Positions 44,709 through 53,098 of a stretch of 64,000 nt of DNA are shown here, piece by piece. Positions within the stretch are counted from its first letter, which is position 1. Each line of letters opens with the position of its first letter. The translations under genes and the position numbers were made by a program. Source of the DNA: Acidobacteriota bacterium (GTDB lineage: Bacteria; Acidobacteriota; JAAYUB01); contig JAAYUB010000134.1 in assembly GCA_012517875.1 (NCBI GenBank), forward strand, positions 20,097-84,096, given 5' to 3'. A model generated the notes under the pieces. It was not told the DNA's origin and did no database searches. It saw only the letters and a list, made by a program, of their open reading frames with translations.

Positions 44709-47275
44709 ACCTGATCGTCAATCTCGCCGACATCGTCTCCCTCATCGGTGTGCTGACCGCGATCGTCTGCCTCCTGCGCGCGTGGCCGCGCGTATTCCGC
44801 CAGGACTCGCGGATCACGCTGCTGGCCTTCCTGATCACGTCCCTGTTCATGTACACGAGCAATTTCCTGGAGTGGACGGGCATCACCGGCAATCTCGACC
44901 CCTTCGAGGATTATCTGGAAGTACTGGTGCCCCTCTTCCTGACCGCTTTCGGCTACACGTTCATCCAGCACGCGACCGAGGAGCGCCTGCGGAGCAGTGA
45001 GGCACGCTACCGCACGCTCATCGAGTCGGCCACCGACGGCATCCTGCTCTTGCGCGGCAACCGGTTTGCAGACTGCAACGCCAGCCTGCTCCGGATCTAC
45101 GGATGTTCCCGCGAGGCCATCATCGGCCGGACGCCGTGGGACTTTTCCCCCGAGCGGCAACCGGACGGGAGCCTGTCCAGCGAGTCGGCGTCGCGCTACA
45201 TCGCCCGCGCCGCCACCGGCGAAGCGTTGTTCTTCGAGTGGCAGCATTGCCGTCTCGACGGTACCCCGTTCGACGCCGAGATCAGCCTGAACCGGCTCAA
45301 CGCCGAGGAGCCCGATACCCAGATCGCCATCGTGCGGGACATCACGGCCCGCAAGCAGGCCGAGGCCGCCCTGCGGGAGAGCGAGGAGCGCTGGCAGTTC
45401 GCACTCGAAGGGAGCGGCGACGCCGTGTGGGACTGGAACCTGCACGCCGGTCGGATGTTCCGCTCGCGCCGCTGGGAGGAGATGCTCGGGATACCGGCCG
45501 GCGCGAACAGTCAAACGCCCGAGGATTGGCAGCGGCGAGTCCATCCGGACGACCTCCCCCGTGTCCAGCGGGAGCTGGATCTCACGTTGTCCGGGGAAAA
45601 GCCCCAGTATGTCGCCGAATACCGCCTGCAGCACGCCGACGGCCGGCACCGCTGGATCCTGGACCGCGGCAAGGTCACCCTGCGGGGTCCCGACGGTGCG
45701 CCCTGGCGGATGGTGGGCACCATGTCGGACATCACCGAGCGCCGGGAGGCGGAGGCCGATCTCGTTGAGTCCAGGCAGCGGTTCAGCCAGTTCATGGGCC
45801 AGATTCCCGCCGCCGTGTTCATCAAGGATACCGACAACCACCTGTTGTACGTCAACGACTACCTGCGGTTGCAGTTCGGGGCGGACAACCAGCCGGATTC
45901 CGCCAGCAGCAACGGACCGACATCACCCTACCTGGCCCGGATGGCCGCCGACGACGCCCGGGTGCTGGCCGAAGGCGTCGTGGTCACATCCGAGATCATC
46001 CCCGACGTAAACGACCGCCCCCGCCATCTCGAAACCCGGAAATTCGTCATCCAGCGAGTCGGCAAGTCGCCCCTCATCGGCGGCATTTCCCTTGACGTGA
46101 CCGAGTTGCGGCACTCCGAAGAGGAACGCACGCGGCTGGAGGACCAGCTGCGGCAGGCGCAGAAGATGGAGATCATCGGCCGGATGGCCGGCGGCGTGGC
46201 CCACGACTTCAACAACCTGCTGTCGCCGATCCTCGGCTACACGGAGATGGCGCTGCTGGACATGCACCCCGAGGATCCGCTTTTCGCCGACGTGAAAAAC
46301 ATCCGGGAAGCGGCCGAGCGGGCGGCCGGACTGACCCGGCAGTTGCTGGCGTTCAGCCGACGGCAAGTTTTGGACATGGCCGTGCTGAACCTGAACCGGA
46401 CCCTGTCCGATCTCCACAAGATGCTGCGCCGGCTCATCGGCGAGGACATCGAGCTCGTCCTCCGCCTCAGCGCCGACCTCGGTAACATCCGGGGCGACGT
46501 GGACCAGCTTCAGCAGGTGGTGATGAACCTCGCGGTCAACGCCCGGGACGCCATGCCCGGCGGCGGCCGGTTGATCCTGCAGACGGAAAACACGACCCTG
46601 GCCGAAGGCAATGCCGTGCTGCCCCCCGGCGTCTACGTGGCGCTCAGCGTCATCGACAGCGGCTGCGGCATGGACGCCGAAACGCTCAGCCACATGTTCG
46701 AGCCGTTCTTCACCACCAAGGAGCGGGGGAAGGGCACGGGGCTGGGGCTGTCCACCGTTTACGGCATCGTCAAGCAGCACGGCGGGCACATCGAGGCCAT
46801 CTCGCAACCCGGCCAGGGGACGACCTTCCGGATTCTCTTCCCGCGAGTCGAGGCTCCGCCATCCGGGGAGGCGAATCCCGCGGAGGAAGAACCGGCCGGC
46901 CCAGGCAGCGCGCGGCTGCTGGTGGTGGAGGACGAGGCGATGGTCCGGAAGATGGTCTGCGACATCCTGCGGGCGCACGGGTACCGGGTCCTGGAGGCCG
47001 CCGGGTCGGACGAAGCCCTGGCGTTAATGGCAGCCGAGACCGAGCCCGTCGACCTTGTGCTGACCGATGTGATCATGCCGCGCATGAACGGCCGCGAGCT
47101 GTACGAGCGAATCCTGCGGATGCAGCCGGGCGTCCGGGTGCTCTACATGTCGGGATATCCGGCGGAGGTGATCGCCGAGCAGGGGCTGGTCCGGGAAACG
47201 ATTCACTTTTTGCAGAAACCGTTCTCGGTCCGTACGTTCCTCGAAACGCTCCGCGGCATCCTGGAGGACGCGTGA
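44705..47275 (+). CDS. Hybrid sensor histidine kinase with PAS domains and receiver domain
   Basis: 856 residues. Three N-terminal membrane helices (1-85), then a PAS domain (about 105-215), a second PAS-PAC (about 225-350, ending WRMVGTMSDITERREAE), a third PAS-like region (355-480), HisKA with the phospho-acceptor His in GGVAHDFNNLL (about 500), HATPase with N-box NLAVNARDAMPGGG and GTGLGLSTVYGIVKQHGG, and a C-terminal receiver domain with Asp in VDLVLTDVIMP and the Lys of FLQKPFS. A phosphorelay output protein is not encoded nearby. Convergent with the PP2C-like phosphatase gene. Confidence 0.9.
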   Translation: MNLIVNLADIVSLIGVLTAIVCLLRAWPRVFRQDSRITLLAFLITSLFMYTSNFLEWTGITGNLDPFEDYLEVLVPLFLTAFGYTFIQHATEERLRSSEARYRTLIESATDGILLLRGNRFADCNASLLRIYGCSREAIIGRTPWDFSPERQPDGSLSSESASRYIARAATGEALFFEWQHCRLDGTPFDAEISLNRLNAEEPDTQIAIVRDITARKQAEAALRESEERWQFALEGSGDAVWDWNLHAGRMFRSRRWEEMLGIPAGANSQTPEDWQRRVHPDDLPRVQRELDLTLSGEKPQYVAEYRLQHADGRHRWILDRGKVTLRGPDGAPWRMVGTMSDITERREAEADLVESRQRFSQFMGQIPAAVFIKDTDNHLLYVNDYLRLQFGADNQPDSASSNGPTSPYLARMAADDARVLAEGVVVTSEIIPDVNDRPRHLETRKFVIQRVGKSPLIGGISLDVTELRHSEEERTRLEDQLRQAQKMEIIGRMAGGVAHDFNNLLSPILGYTEMALLDMHPEDPLFADVKNIREAAERAAGLTRQLLAFSRRQVLDMAVLNLNRTLSDLHKMLRRLIGEDIELVLRLSADLGNIRGDVDQLQQVVMNLAVNARDAMPGGGRLILQTENTTLAEGNAVLPPGVYVALSVIDSGCGMDAETLSHMFEPFFTTKERGKGTGLGLSTVYGIVKQHGGHIEAISQPGQGTTFRILFPRVEAPPSGEANPAEEEPAGPGSARLLVVEDEAMVRKMVCDILRAHGYRVLEAAGSDEALALMAAETEPVDLVLTDVIMPRMNGRELYERILRMQPGVRVLYMSGYPAEVIAEQGLVRETIHFLQKPFSVRTFLETLRGILEDA

Positions 47276-47276
47276 A

Positions 47277-47303
47277 GCGGTTCCGGCAGGCGCCGGAAGC
47301 CGC
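47277..47303. terminator. Hairpin between convergent kinase and phosphatase genes
   Basis: GCGG-TTCCGGC-AGGC(G)-GCCGGAA-(G)CCGC forms an imperfect stem-loop filling most of the 31-base gap. It could terminate both transcripts; there is no clear U-run. Confidence 0.4.
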
Positions 47304-47306
47304 CGG

Positions 47307-49409
47307 TCACTCCTGCTGTCGGGCGATGACGACGGTGATGTCGTCGTGCTGCGGGCTCCCCTCCGACCATGCGCGGATCGTCTCGAACAGGCGATCCACG
47401 ATCTGCTCGGGTGTGCGGCGGCGCTCGGCGAGGATCAGATCCACCAGGCGCTCCTCGCCAAACTCCTCGCCCTGCCGGTTGACCGAATCCACCACCCCGT
47501 CGGTATAGGTGATCACCAGATCGCCGGGATTCAGGCGGACGTCGCCCACCTCGAAGGGGGTCTCGGGGAACGCACCCAGCACCGTGCCGCCCTCCGTAAG
47601 CGGGGTGACGGAGCCATCGGTGCGCACCAGCAACGGCGACTCGTGGCCGGCGTTGCAGTACTGGACGCGCGCCTGGTCGCCGAGAAAACTCAGGTAGCAC
47701 ATCGTCGCGAACTTCTCAGGCGTCGTCAGCCGGTACAGATGGCGGTTCAGCACCTGCATGAGCGTGGTCAGCCGACGGACGTTTTCGCCGTCCGCCGCGT
47801 GCTCCAGTGGCGGCTGGGCCCGGATGGCGCTCTGCAGGCTGGCCATCAGCAGAGCGGCCGAGATGCCCTTGCCGCTGATGTCGCCGACAACGACGTCGAG
47901 CAGCCGGTCCGATAGCGGCAGGTAATCGAAGAAGTCGCCGCTGACCTCCCGCGCTGGCAGGCAGCGGCCGTGGAGCTGAATGCCGCAGACGCTGGGGGTG
48001 AATTTCGGGAAGAATTTTTGCTGCACCTCGCGCGCGATCTCCAGCTCCCGCTTGATGCGCTGCTTGTCGGCCACCTCGTGCAGGAGCGCGACGATGCCGG
48101 CCGACATGGTATTGAAGGAATTCGACAGTTCGCCGAGCTCGTCGGATCGCTTCACGGGGATGCGGTAGTTCAGGTTCCCCTTCTTGATCTCCTCGGTGCC
48201 GAGAGACAGTTGCCGCACCGACAGGGTGACGGACCGGATGATGAACATCCCCACCACGATCGACGCCAACTGGAGCACCACGAACAGGTAGATCAGGAAG
48301 AGCAATAACTGGACCACCTCCTCGCTGACGGCGGTCCGCGTGGCCAGGTTGCGGACAATTGTGGTCAGCGGGATCTGGAGGTTGGTCCAGATCCGCCGCT
48401 GTGTCGAGCTCGTCGTGTCGAACGTGAACCAGTCGGTCACGTCGAAGGTGTTGGCCGAGTTGATGGGGTAATCCCACCAGTCGTGGGATTTGCTCCGGGC
48501 GCGCTGGTGATCCCGCAGCTCCTCGGGCGTGACGATGGCGGGCTTCTGCCCCCGGAAGCCGTTGAACGCCTGGTACGAGATCATCTGTGCGCGGGTGCCG
48601 CTCATCTGGACGGTTTCCGAAATGCTGACGAAGGCGCTCAGGTTGCTGTTGGCCAGCAGGTGGTTGAACAGCGGCTCCCGGAAGGGGATGAATAGGTCGA
48701 GGTAGTACTGCTGGTCCTCGATCCGCACGAGGTTGTGGCTGTAAATGAACAGGCTGAAATTCTTGATGAGGGTGCCGGAGTAGGGCAGCTCTTGCAGCCA
48801 GTCGGGCAGGAACTCGTCCTGGAAGGAACGATAGTCGAGGGGGCTGTCGAGCAGGATGTGCTGCATGGTGCCGCGTTCGTCCACGCGGTACAGCATGGTG
48901 GAGATGTCCGGCAGATCCGGGGCGCGGGTGACGATGACGGTGCGGAAATTCTCCAGCAGGAATTCGGGATCGTCCGCCTTGTCGGGATGGTTGTAGAGGA
49001 TCTCCGCCATGGCGGCGTTGACCGTCTGCAGGCGGAAGCTGATGTTCCGGAGCTCGCTCTGGAACACGAACAGCGACAGGTTGCTCGCGAAGATCAGCAC
49101 GATCAGAAACGCCAGGAGCAGGACCAGCGCCAGCGGCAGGAAGCCGGTGAACAGGTAGAAAAAGATCACCCGGTTGCGCACCCGGTAGAAGAGCCGGTCC
49201 TTGAGCCGGCGGCCCAGCCTGTACAGCGCCCATGCGCCCGCAGCGAGGAAGCAGAGGGTGGCGGCGCCCCGGCCGATGGCATACAGGTCGACGGACATGA
49301 AGCCGAGGACGGTGGCGAGGCAGTACAACACCATGCCGCCGGCCAGGAGCCAGAACATCGGGCTGCGCTTGAGCTGGCGCCAAGTGAATGTCTCGTTGCC
49401 GGCGGGCAT
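47307..49409 (-). CDS. Membrane-bound SpoIIE-type PP2C phosphatase with HAMP domain
   Basis: 700 residues. Membrane segments near residues 18-60 and 85-115, an extracytoplasmic sensor region (about 120-385), another segment (390-415), a HAMP-like linker (RQLSLGTEEIKKGNLNYRI), a short coiled coil (ELEIAREVQQKFFPK) and the SpoIIE/PP2C domain (about 480-695): GDFFDYLPL, VVGDISGKGISAALLM, GDLVITYTDGVVD and QHDDITVVI supply the metal-binding Asp/Gly set. Such phosphatases act on anti-sigma-factor antagonists. No STAS or RsbW gene is visible. It lies 12 bases after the thioesterase gene on the same strand. Confidence 0.88.
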   Translation of the reverse strand: MPAGNETFTWRQLKRSPMFWLLAGGMVLYCLATVLGFMSVDLYAIGRGAATLCFLAAGAWALYRLGRRLKDRLFYRVRNRVIFFYLFTGFLPLALVLLLAFLIVLIFASNLSLFVFQSELRNISFRLQTVNAAMAEILYNHPDKADDPEFLLENFRTVIVTRAPDLPDISTMLYRVDERGTMQHILLDSPLDYRSFQDEFLPDWLQELPYSGTLIKNFSLFIYSHNLVRIEDQQYYLDLFIPFREPLFNHLLANSNLSAFVSISETVQMSGTRAQMISYQAFNGFRGQKPAIVTPEELRDHQRARSKSHDWWDYPINSANTFDVTDWFTFDTTSSTQRRIWTNLQIPLTTIVRNLATRTAVSEEVVQLLLFLIYLFVVLQLASIVVGMFIIRSVTLSVRQLSLGTEEIKKGNLNYRIPVKRSDELGELSNSFNTMSAGIVALLHEVADKQRIKRELEIAREVQQKFFPKFTPSVCGIQLHGRCLPAREVSGDFFDYLPLSDRLLDVVVGDISGKGISAALLMASLQSAIRAQPPLEHAADGENVRRLTTLMQVLNRHLYRLTTPEKFATMCYLSFLGDQARVQYCNAGHESPLLVRTDGSVTPLTEGGTVLGAFPETPFEVGDVRLNPGDLVITYTDGVVDSVNRQGEEFGEERLVDLILAERRRTPEQIVDRLFETIRAWSEGSPQHDDITVVIARQQE

Positions 49410-49421
49410 GGCGGTTTCCCC

Positions 49422-49865
49422 TCAGCGGGCGTCGGCCGGCCGGCTCCAGGCGGCCAGCATCGTGGCGTACGGCGCCGGAACGGTGGTTCGGCGGCCCGTC
49501 CGGTCGATCGGGACATGGGTGGTTTCCCCTTCGGCGACGAGGCGGTCCGGACCAACGTGAAACACCTCATAGCGGAACCGGAGCAGCCGCGCGCTGACCG
49601 GATCGAGGCGGGTACGGACGCGGATGAGATCGTCGTAGGTCACCGGCGCCTTGTACCGACAACGGGCCTCGGCGACCACCAGGTAGATGTTTTCCAGGCG
49701 TTCCAGATCAGCGTAGGAAAACCCCGCCGCACGACAGAACTCGGTTCGGCCCATCTCGAACCAGACAAGGTGCACACTGTGGTGGGCGACGCCCATGCGG
49801 TCCGTCTCGGCGTAGCGTACGCGCAGGTCGATGTCCACGTGGTGGGAGGCGCCGGGGGGCGTCAT
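49422..49865 (-). CDS. Acyl-CoA thioesterase, YbgC/4HBT family
   Basis: 147 residues of the hotdog fold: VRYAETDRMGVAHHSVHLVWFEMGR carries the catalytic Asp-Arg-Met-Gly pattern (trimmed: AETDRMGVAHH), followed by LVVAEARCRYKAPVTYDD. It hydrolyses acyl-CoA thioesters in the cytoplasm. The ATG at 49865 overlaps the stop of the upstream gene (ATGA), showing coupled translation. An ATG fifteen bases upstream is a less likely start. Confidence 0.88.
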   Translation of the reverse strand: MTPPGASHHVDIDLRVRYAETDRMGVAHHSVHLVWFEMGRTEFCRAAGFSYADLERLENIYLVVAEARCRYKAPVTYDDLIRVRTRLDPVSARLLRFRYEVFHVGPDRLVAEGETTHVPIDRTGRRTTVPAPYATMLAAWSRPADAR

Positions 49866-51244
49866 CGGTCCTGGCCCCATGTTCGGGCGGCCACCGGCTG
49901 AAGAGCGGCCGGCCAGGCGGCCGGCGGAATGTCTCCGCCCGTCACGAGGACCGCCTTGAGCCGCTCGTCGGCGAGGTAGTGTCCAGCGAAGTAGCGCAGG
50001 TCCTCCTTGATCACCAGTGCCAGCCGTTCGTCGAACGTCGCCAGATGCCGGGTGCCCAGCCGGAACCACTCCACCTCGAGCAGCTCGCGGAGCAGGGCGT
50101 CGGGATCGGCCAGGCGTCGGCTCCGCTCGGCGGCCAGGCGGTGGCTGGCTTCCTGGAACTCCTCCTCGGAGAACCGGCCGGCGGCGATCTCCCGAAGCTG
50201 GCGCAGGACCTCCGCCGCCGCCGGCTCGAGCCCGGCGGGATGGCCGCTGAGGCTGATGCGGAACGCGCCGCGCAGCATGCGTGTGTCGGCCTCGACGGCC
50301 GCCTCGACGTCCGGGTGCTCCGCCAGCCAGGGGTGCAGGCGCTGCTGCAGCACCCGAGCGAGCAGCTCGCCGGTCAGTCCGTCCTCGTGCTTGCGGCGGA
50401 CGCTCTCGGCGCCGATGACCGCGCAGGCGGTCGCGGTTCCGGGCAGCCGCACCGCCTGGGTGCGGACCGCCGGGTCCGGCCGAGGAGGCTGGAACTGGTA
50501 GTCCGGTGCCTCGCTCTTGATCCAGGGACCGAAATACTGGCTGGCCAGGCGCCGCAGCTCGGACGCCGCCGCGGGCGACGAGATCAACAGCAGGGAGCGG
50601 CTGGGAGTCACGCAACGGCGAAAGAATCGGATGATGTCGTCCAGCTCGATCGCGCCCACCGACTGCGGCGTCCCACGCGGCGGGTTGCCGTAGGGGAAGG
50701 GGGTGAACACCAGCCGCTGCCACTCGTAGCGGGCCACCTCCTGCGGCTGGTCCTCGATGCGGATGTCCTCGAGCCGAATGGCGTCGCGTATCGTCCGGAA
50801 TGTTTCGGGTTCGAAAGCGGGTTGGATCACGGTATCGGCCAGCAGCCGCACCGCGGTTTCCAGCATGGCCGGTGGACCCGACACGGTGAGCCGGATGCCG
50901 TCGACATCGACCGCCTCGTCGAACGCCAGGGGGAGCTGGGCCAGATCGCGCGGCGCCCACTCGATCTCGGCGCGCTGGCGCAGGATTGTCTTCAGGTACT
51001 GGCCGGTGATGTGGGCCGTGCCGCCCTTGCCCGGCGGATCGAAGACCGTGCCGCTGGTTACCAGCAGGTGCGCCACGAACCGGTCCTGGTGCAGCGATAC
51101 GGACGCGACGGTCATGTCGTTGAGCAGCGTGCGGTGGGTCACCTTCGGGATGGCCGGCTCGGTGCCGGTGGCGGCCGGCGCCGCGGCAGGCGATAAGATG
51201 ACCAGCACCGCAAGCGCCAGCAGAAAATGATGCCGAACCGTCAC
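49862..51244 (-). CDS. M16-like protein lacking the zinc motif (pseudoprotease)
   Basis: 460 residues from a GTG at 51244, with a signal peptide (MTVRHHFLLALAVLVILSPA) and two M16-type halves. In M16 proteases the first half has HxxEH; here the corresponding place reads GKGGTAHITGQYL, so Glu and the second His are missing (His78, Gly81, Gln82). The second half (MLRGAFRISLSGHPAG) resembles the non-catalytic C-terminal domain. Like PqqG/MPP-alpha it may be a partner subunit. The GTG start is favoured: GGGAGG is 9-13 bases upstream and a TATAAT promoter lies just before; the ATG at 51289 overlaps that TATAAT. Confidence 0.65.
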   Translation of the reverse strand: MTVRHHFLLALAVLVILSPAAAPAATGTEPAIPKVTHRTLLNDMTVASVSLHQDRFVAHLLVTSGTVFDPPGKGGTAHITGQYLKTILRQRAEIEWAPRDLAQLPLAFDEAVDVDGIRLTVSGPPAMLETAVRLLADTVIQPAFEPETFRTIRDAIRLEDIRIEDQPQEVARYEWQRLVFTPFPYGNPPRGTPQSVGAIELDDIIRFFRRCVTPSRSLLLISSPAAASELRRLASQYFGPWIKSEAPDYQFQPPRPDPAVRTQAVRLPGTATACAVIGAESVRRKHEDGLTGELLARVLQQRLHPWLAEHPDVEAAVEADTRMLRGAFRISLSGHPAGLEPAAAEVLRQLREIAAGRFSEEEFQEASHRLAAERSRRLADPDALLRELLEVEWFRLGTRHLATFDERLALVIKEDLRYFAGHYLADERLKAVLVTGGDIPPAAWPAALQPVAARTWGQDR

Positions 51245-51287
51245 CGTAACTGCCTCCCGGAAAGAATCCCGCGGGCGGGGTTCCTCC

Positions 51288-51315
51288 ATTATACTGGAAA
51301 CGCCCCGGAGCGCAA
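51288..51315 (-). promoter_or_regulatory. Sigma70-type promoter of the M16-like/thioesterase/phosphatase operon
   Basis: Minus strand TATAAT (51288-51293) with TTGCGC (51310-51315) 16 bases upstream. Its -10 overlaps an in-frame ATG at 51289, which argues that translation starts at the GTG at 51244. Confidence 0.5.
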
Positions 51316-51340
51316 TCCCGGCGCCCACGACGGACGGGCA

Positions 51341-51369
51341 TTGGGGCCGCCGGCGTTCAATGTTAGAAT
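51341..51369 (+). promoter_or_regulatory. Sigma70-type promoter of the RsmB-like gene
   Basis: TTGGGG (51341-51346) and TAGAAT (51364-51369), spacer 17, divergent from the promoter at 51288. Confidence 0.45.
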
Positions 51370-51427
51370 GATACGCCGGACGGCGCCGACCGGTTCTCGG
51401 GCGCCGCCGGCGGCAGCGAGGTGAGTT

Positions 51428-52804
51428 GTGATCACGCTTCAGACGCTCAAGGAGATGCAGGCCGCCCTGCAGGCCGTGCTCGAGGAAGGGGCCTATCTGC
51501 GGGACGCGCTCAGCCGCGTGCTGCGGGGCCGGGAGCTGTCGGCGGCGGAGCGGGCCTGGATCCGGGAGACTCTTTACCGGGCCGTCCAGCTCAAGAACCG
51601 GTACTGGACCCAACTCGAGGCGTTTGCGGCCGAGCACCCCGGCAAGGACGAATCAGTCATGGATATCCGGCTGGTCATCACCAGCCAGCAGCGGGAGAAG
51701 CGGGACCTGCTGGCGGTGGACCGCCACGTGCAGGCGCTGCTGCGGCCCAAGTCGCGCGTCCGCAAGTTCGTCGAATTCCTCGACGCAAATCCGCCCGGCC
51801 GGTTGTTCCCGTCGCTCAAGCAGGAGCCGCTGGAGCATCTGTGGCGGTTCCATTCCCATCCCCTCTGGCTGGTGCGGAAGTGGCTGGGCAGTCTCTCGCC
51901 GGAAGATGTGCTCAAGCTCTGCCGCTTCAACAACGGGCCGCCGGAGGCCGTGCTGCGGGTCAATCCGCTGAAAAACTCCCGGGAGGAGCTGCTGGCGCGA
52001 CTGGCCGAGGCGGGCGCGCGCTGCGTCCCCGACCCGGTGGCGCCGCTGGCGATCCGGGCGGACCACCGCTTCGATCCGCTCACCCAGCCCGGCTACCGCG
52101 AGGGCCGCTTCACCCTGCAGAGCGTGTCGTCGCAGCTGGTGTGCCTCTATGTCAACCCGAAACCCGGCCAGCGGGTGCTGGACTACTGTGCCGGCGAGGG
52201 GGGCAAGACACTGCTGCTGGCCCACCTGATGAAGGGGCGGGGCGAGGTGCACGCCCACGACGCCCAGGGCTGGCGCCTGCGCAACCTGCAGCTCCGGGCC
52301 CGGCGAGAGGGTGTGGGCAACGTCCGCCTGGGCGGCCTGCGCGAAATCCGGAATCTCGCCGGCCGGTTCGACCTGGTGCTGCTGGACGTCCCCTGCTCGG
52401 GGAGCGGCAATCTGCGCCACCAGCCGGAGCTGCGGTGGAAGCTGCAGCCCGGCGACCTGAACCGGTTCAACCGCCAGCAGCTCGAGATCCTGGAGGAGGC
52501 GGCGCCGCTGGCCGCGCCCGGCGGACTGCTCGCCTACGTCACCTGCTCGTTGTTTCGGGAGGAGAACCACAAGGTAATCAGCCGGTTTCTCCGCACCCAT
52601 CCCGACTGGTCTCTGGTCAGGCCGGCTGACCATCTGACCCGGCAGCACGCCAAGAACTTCTGGCTTCCGGCCGACGCGCTCAAGCCCTTCACCGGACCCG
52701 ACTACTTTGAGGTCCTGCCCCACCGGGACAACCTGCCGGCCATGTTCTGCGCGATCTTGAAACGGGAGAGCGGGCATAACACGGAAGACGTAGCTCGCGG
52801 CTAG
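51428..52804 (+). CDS. RsmB/NOP2-type rRNA cytosine-C5 methyltransferase
   Basis: 458 residues. An N-terminal helical domain (1-150), a linker, and a Rossmann methyltransferase domain: VLDYCAGEGGKTLLLA (SAM loop), DLVLLDVPCSGSGNLRHQPE with the catalytic Pro-Cys of motif IV, and AYVTCSLFREEN with the second Cys of motif VI. RsmB-type enzymes methylate a cytosine of 16S rRNA. Starts at a GTG with GAGGTGA seven bases upstream. Which rRNA position it modifies is not shown; members of the family differ. Confidence 0.85.
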   Translation: MITLQTLKEMQAALQAVLEEGAYLRDALSRVLRGRELSAAERAWIRETLYRAVQLKNRYWTQLEAFAAEHPGKDESVMDIRLVITSQQREKRDLLAVDRHVQALLRPKSRVRKFVEFLDANPPGRLFPSLKQEPLEHLWRFHSHPLWLVRKWLGSLSPEDVLKLCRFNNGPPEAVLRVNPLKNSREELLARLAEAGARCVPDPVAPLAIRADHRFDPLTQPGYREGRFTLQSVSSQLVCLYVNPKPGQRVLDYCAGEGGKTLLLAHLMKGRGEVHAHDAQGWRLRNLQLRARREGVGNVRLGGLREIRNLAGRFDLVLLDVPCSGSGNLRHQPELRWKLQPGDLNRFNRQQLEILEEAAPLAAPGGLLAYVTCSLFREENHKVISRFLRTHPDWSLVRPADHLTRQHAKNFWLPADALKPFTGPDYFEVLPHRDNLPAMFCAILKRESGHNTEDVARG

Positions 52805-52825
52805 ATGCTCGTTGCGCTTGCGTGC

Positions 52826-52902
52826 TCGTAATTCGTCATCGTCATCGTAATCGAGGCTCGAGGCTAGAGGCTCGACCCCCCGCTTGTTCACCGTTTACTG
52901 TT
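52826..52902. repeat. Composite short tandem repeat array 5
   Basis: Reverse complement of the 62-kb array pattern: CGTCATCGTCATCGTAATCGAGGCTCGAGGCTAGAGGCTC (in parts), that is ATCGTA units followed by three GAGGCTC/GAGGCTA 7-base units (52852-52872), then GTTCACCGTTTACTGTT. In the 294-base gap before the Ser/Thr kinase gene; no gene is otherwise visible there. Confidence 0.65.
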
Positions 52903-53003
52903 GGCCCGTCCATCCCCCTTCCTGCGCCAACGGCTCGCGCGCTGCCGCCGCCATCGCCTGTGTTATGGATCCTCTCGCCCCGAACACAATCGCTGAAATC
53001 CCG

Positions 53004-53031
53004 TTGCGCCGGCGGTGAAATAAACTAAAAT
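53004..53031 (+). promoter_or_regulatory. Candidate promoter of the Ser/Thr kinase gene
   Basis: TTGCGC (53004-53009), 16-base spacer, TAAAAT (53026-53031), 68 bases before the ATG at 53099. Confidence 0.35.
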
Positions 53032-53098
53032 CTTCTGGAAACCCGGATCGACGACGAGCCCGACATTATCATCCTGCCGGTGCTAAAGGGAAACCATC

